A DNA stretch of 60,836 nt from Clostridia bacterium (GTDB lineage Bacteria > Bacillota > Clostridia > Christensenellales > Aristaeellaceae), in assembly GCA_017434775.1 (NCBI GenBank), contig JAFSGG010000042.1, forward strand, positions 1 through 60,836, read 5' to 3'. A model generated the notes under the pieces. That model saw only the letters and a list, made by a program, of their open reading frames with translations. It was not told the DNA's origin and did not search any database. Below, piece after piece: positions 59,563 to 60,836 of this stretch (position 1 is its first letter; every line of letters starts with the position of its first letter). The translations under genes and the position numbers were made by a program.

Positions 59563-60162
59563 ATGAAGGAAGAACGTAAGGGCATGCTGCTGGTGATTTC
59601 CGGGCCTAGCGGTGCCGGAAAAGGAACGATCTTCAAGAAACTGCTGGCCAATGATGAAAGCCTGTCTTTTTCCGTCAGCGTAACCACCCGCGGCGCCCGG
59701 GACGGGGAAGTGGATGGCGTGGATTATTTCTTCATCAGCAATGAAGAATACGATAAGCTGCTGGAGGAAGACGCTTTCCTGGAACATGCTACCGTGCATG
59801 GTAACCGCTACGGCACACTGAAATCCCAGGTGCAAAAGATTATGGACAGCGGCAGGAGCGTGGTGCTGGATATCGATCCCCAGGGTGCCAGGGAAGTGGT
59901 AAAGAAATGGCCTGAAAGCGTTTCCGTTTTCATTCTGCCCCCTTCCTATGCGGAACTGCGCAAACGTCTTTATACCCGTAATACCGATGATCCTGTGGAA
60001 ATTGAACGTCGGCTTGGCAATGCCAAGGGCGAAATTGATCAGGTGCATCTGTATAAATACGCGGTGGTGAATGATCAGCTGGAAATGGCATACAGCCAGG
60101 TGGCAGCCATCGTCGCCGCAGAAAAACAGCGTACAACCCGGTATTTCCCCGTGGTTGAATGA
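59563..60162 (+). CDS. gmk: Guanylate kinase
   Basis: This 199-residue enzyme phosphorylates GMP to GDP. The P-loop GPSGAGKGT and the GMP-binding TTRGARDGEVDGVDYFF segment are intact. AAAGGAG precedes the ATG. It is followed by rpoZ and coaBC in the usual order. Confidence 0.97.
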   Translation: MKEERKGMLLVISGPSGAGKGTIFKKLLANDESLSFSVSVTTRGARDGEVDGVDYFFISNEEYDKLLEEDAFLEHATVHGNRYGTLKSQVQKIMDSGRSVVLDIDPQGAREVVKKWPESVSVFILPPSYAELRKRLYTRNTDDPVEIERRLGNAKGEIDQVHLYKYAVVNDQLEMAYSQVAAIVAAEKQRTTRYFPVVE

Positions 60163-60180
60163 TAAAGGAGGAACATTCAA

Positions 60181-60396
60181 ATGTCTGTAAACAAGCCTGC
60201 TATTGATGATCTGTGCAAGAAGGTTGACTGCCGGTACACCCTGGTGGTGGAATCTGCCAAGCGTGCCCGTGAACTGGTGAGCGGCTCTCAGCCCCTGATC
60301 GATCCCAAGGATAAGAAGCCTGTCTCCATCGCTGTGGAAGAAATTGACCGCGGATTGCTGACCTATCATCGCAATCTGGAAGACGAAGAGGCGTAA
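60181..60396 (+). CDS. rpoZ: DNA-directed RNA polymerase omega subunit
   Basis: This 71-residue protein has the omega signature (RYTLVVESAKRARELVSG, then KPVSIAVEEID). It helps assemble RNA polymerase and binds near beta-prime. AAAGGAGG precedes the ATG. Its position between gmk and coaBC confirms the assignment. Confidence 0.96.
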   Translation: MSVNKPAIDDLCKKVDCRYTLVVESAKRARELVSGSQPLIDPKDKKPVSIAVEEIDRGLLTYHRNLEDEEA

Positions 60397-60399
60397 CCA

Positions 60400-60836
60400 A
60401 TGAAATTGACAGGAAAAACGGTGGTGCTGGGCATCACCGGTGGTATTGCCGCATATAAGGCGTGCGAATTGTGTTCCAGGCTGCGCAAAGCAGGTGCGGA
60501 AACCTACGTCATCATGACGAAAAACGCATGCCAGTTTGTGGCACCCCTTTCATTTGAAACCCTCAGCAATCATCCTGTGGTGACGGATACCTTTGCCCGG
60601 CCCGAAACCTGGGAAGTGGAGCATGTAGCGCTGGCAAAAAAGGCGGATATTTTTGTTATTGCTCCGGCTACAGCCAATATCATGGCCAAAATGGCCTGCG
60701 GCATTGCGGATGATATGTTGTCCACCACGGTGCTGGCAACGAAAGCGCCGGTACTGATTGCCCCTGCCATGAATACCGGCATGTGGGATAACGCCGCCAC
60801 GCAAGCCAATGCGGAAACATTGAAACGGCGTGGTGT
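60400..60836 (+). CDS. coaBC: Phosphopantothenoylcysteine decarboxylase/synthase CoaBC (5' part)
   Basis: This gene starts at ATG 60400, 3 bases after the rpoZ stop, and runs off the window. The 145 visible residues are the flavin-dependent decarboxylase (CoaC) half: VVLGITGGIAAYKACEL, the histidine segment EVEHVALAKKADIFVIAP, ATANIMAKMACGIADD and PAMNTGMW. It makes 4'-phosphopantetheine for coenzyme A. Whether the CoaB half is fused cannot be seen, but fusion is usual. Confidence 0.93.
   Translation, partial: MKLTGKTVVLGITGGIAAYKACELCSRLRKAGAETYVIMTKNACQFVAPLSFETLSNHPVVTDTFARPETWEVEHVALAKKADIFVIAPATANIMAKMACGIADDMLSTTVLATKAPVLIAPAMNTGMWDNAATQANAETLKRRG

Overview
This window is chromosomal DNA of a spore-forming, anaerobic member of the Firmicutes, most likely a gut- or rumen-type Clostridia. 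The sporulation genes spoIIE and dpaA/dpaB (dipicolinate synthase) point to an endospore former. Ferredoxin-dependent metabolism (a 2-oxoacid:ferredoxin oxidoreductase and an NfnAB-type transhydrogenase) points to an anaerobe, and a GH39 and a GH10 glycosidase point to plant-fibre use. Base composition is balanced and codon use is uniform in most genes. The exact order or family cannot be fixed from the sequence alone. No insertion sequence, prophage, integrase or CRISPR array was seen.

Layout. 1-2.7 kb: end of a four-subunit-type 2-oxoacid:ferredoxin oxidoreductase operon running into a branched-chain aminotransferase. 2.8-10.2 kb: a metallophosphatase, a NUDIX hydrolase, a methyltransferase, an EF-G/TetM-like GTPase fused to a Rae1/YacP-type NYN nuclease domain, a VanW-domain protein and a TetR regulator. 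10.3-14.1 kb, minus strand: a DUF2975/XRE pair and a three-gene RNA-modification operon (methyltransferase, RluA-type synthase, tgt). 14.3-17.5 kb: a secreted SH3b protein and spoIIE. 17.5-25.0 kb, minus strand: seven tightly packed genes from one strong promoter (gntR, pepF, an lrp-type regulator, an aminotransferase, a CapA-like protein, a degenerate isopropylmalate-dehydrogenase homologue and an alkaline-phosphatase-superfamily hydrolase). 25.1-30.9 kb: comF, a ComEA-like protein, a 1143-residue secreted B-repeat protein and an acyltransferase-fold protein without the usual catalytic motif. 31.0-34.0 kb: nfnAB, then a DUF1508 protein with a small amphipathic partner. 34.1-41.4 kb: prmA, acetyltransferases, dpaAB, a secreted DUF3298-like protein and the FtsK/SpoIIIE translocase. 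42-50.3 kb: tandem esterases, a sugar isomerase, regulators, a zinc-ribbon protein behind a foldable leader, a GH39 glycosidase, an MntR-like regulator and a PlsC-type acyltransferase. 50.4-52.4 kb: a secreted GH10 xylanase. 52.7-60.8 kb: housekeeping clusters ylxM-ffh-rpsP-khpA-rimM-trmD, tRNA-Leu(GAG), then yicC-(M50 peptidase)-gmk-rpoZ-coaBC running off the end.

Many transcription units have clear sigma-A promoters with 16-18 base spacers and intrinsic terminators, so operon limits are well supported. The observations most worth following are the GTPase-NYN nuclease fusion, the two catalytically stripped enzyme homologues (LeuB-like and E2-like), the DUF1508 plus amphipathic small-protein pair, and the structured leader ahead of the zinc-ribbon gene. 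All family assignments come from reading motifs by eye; no database search was run.
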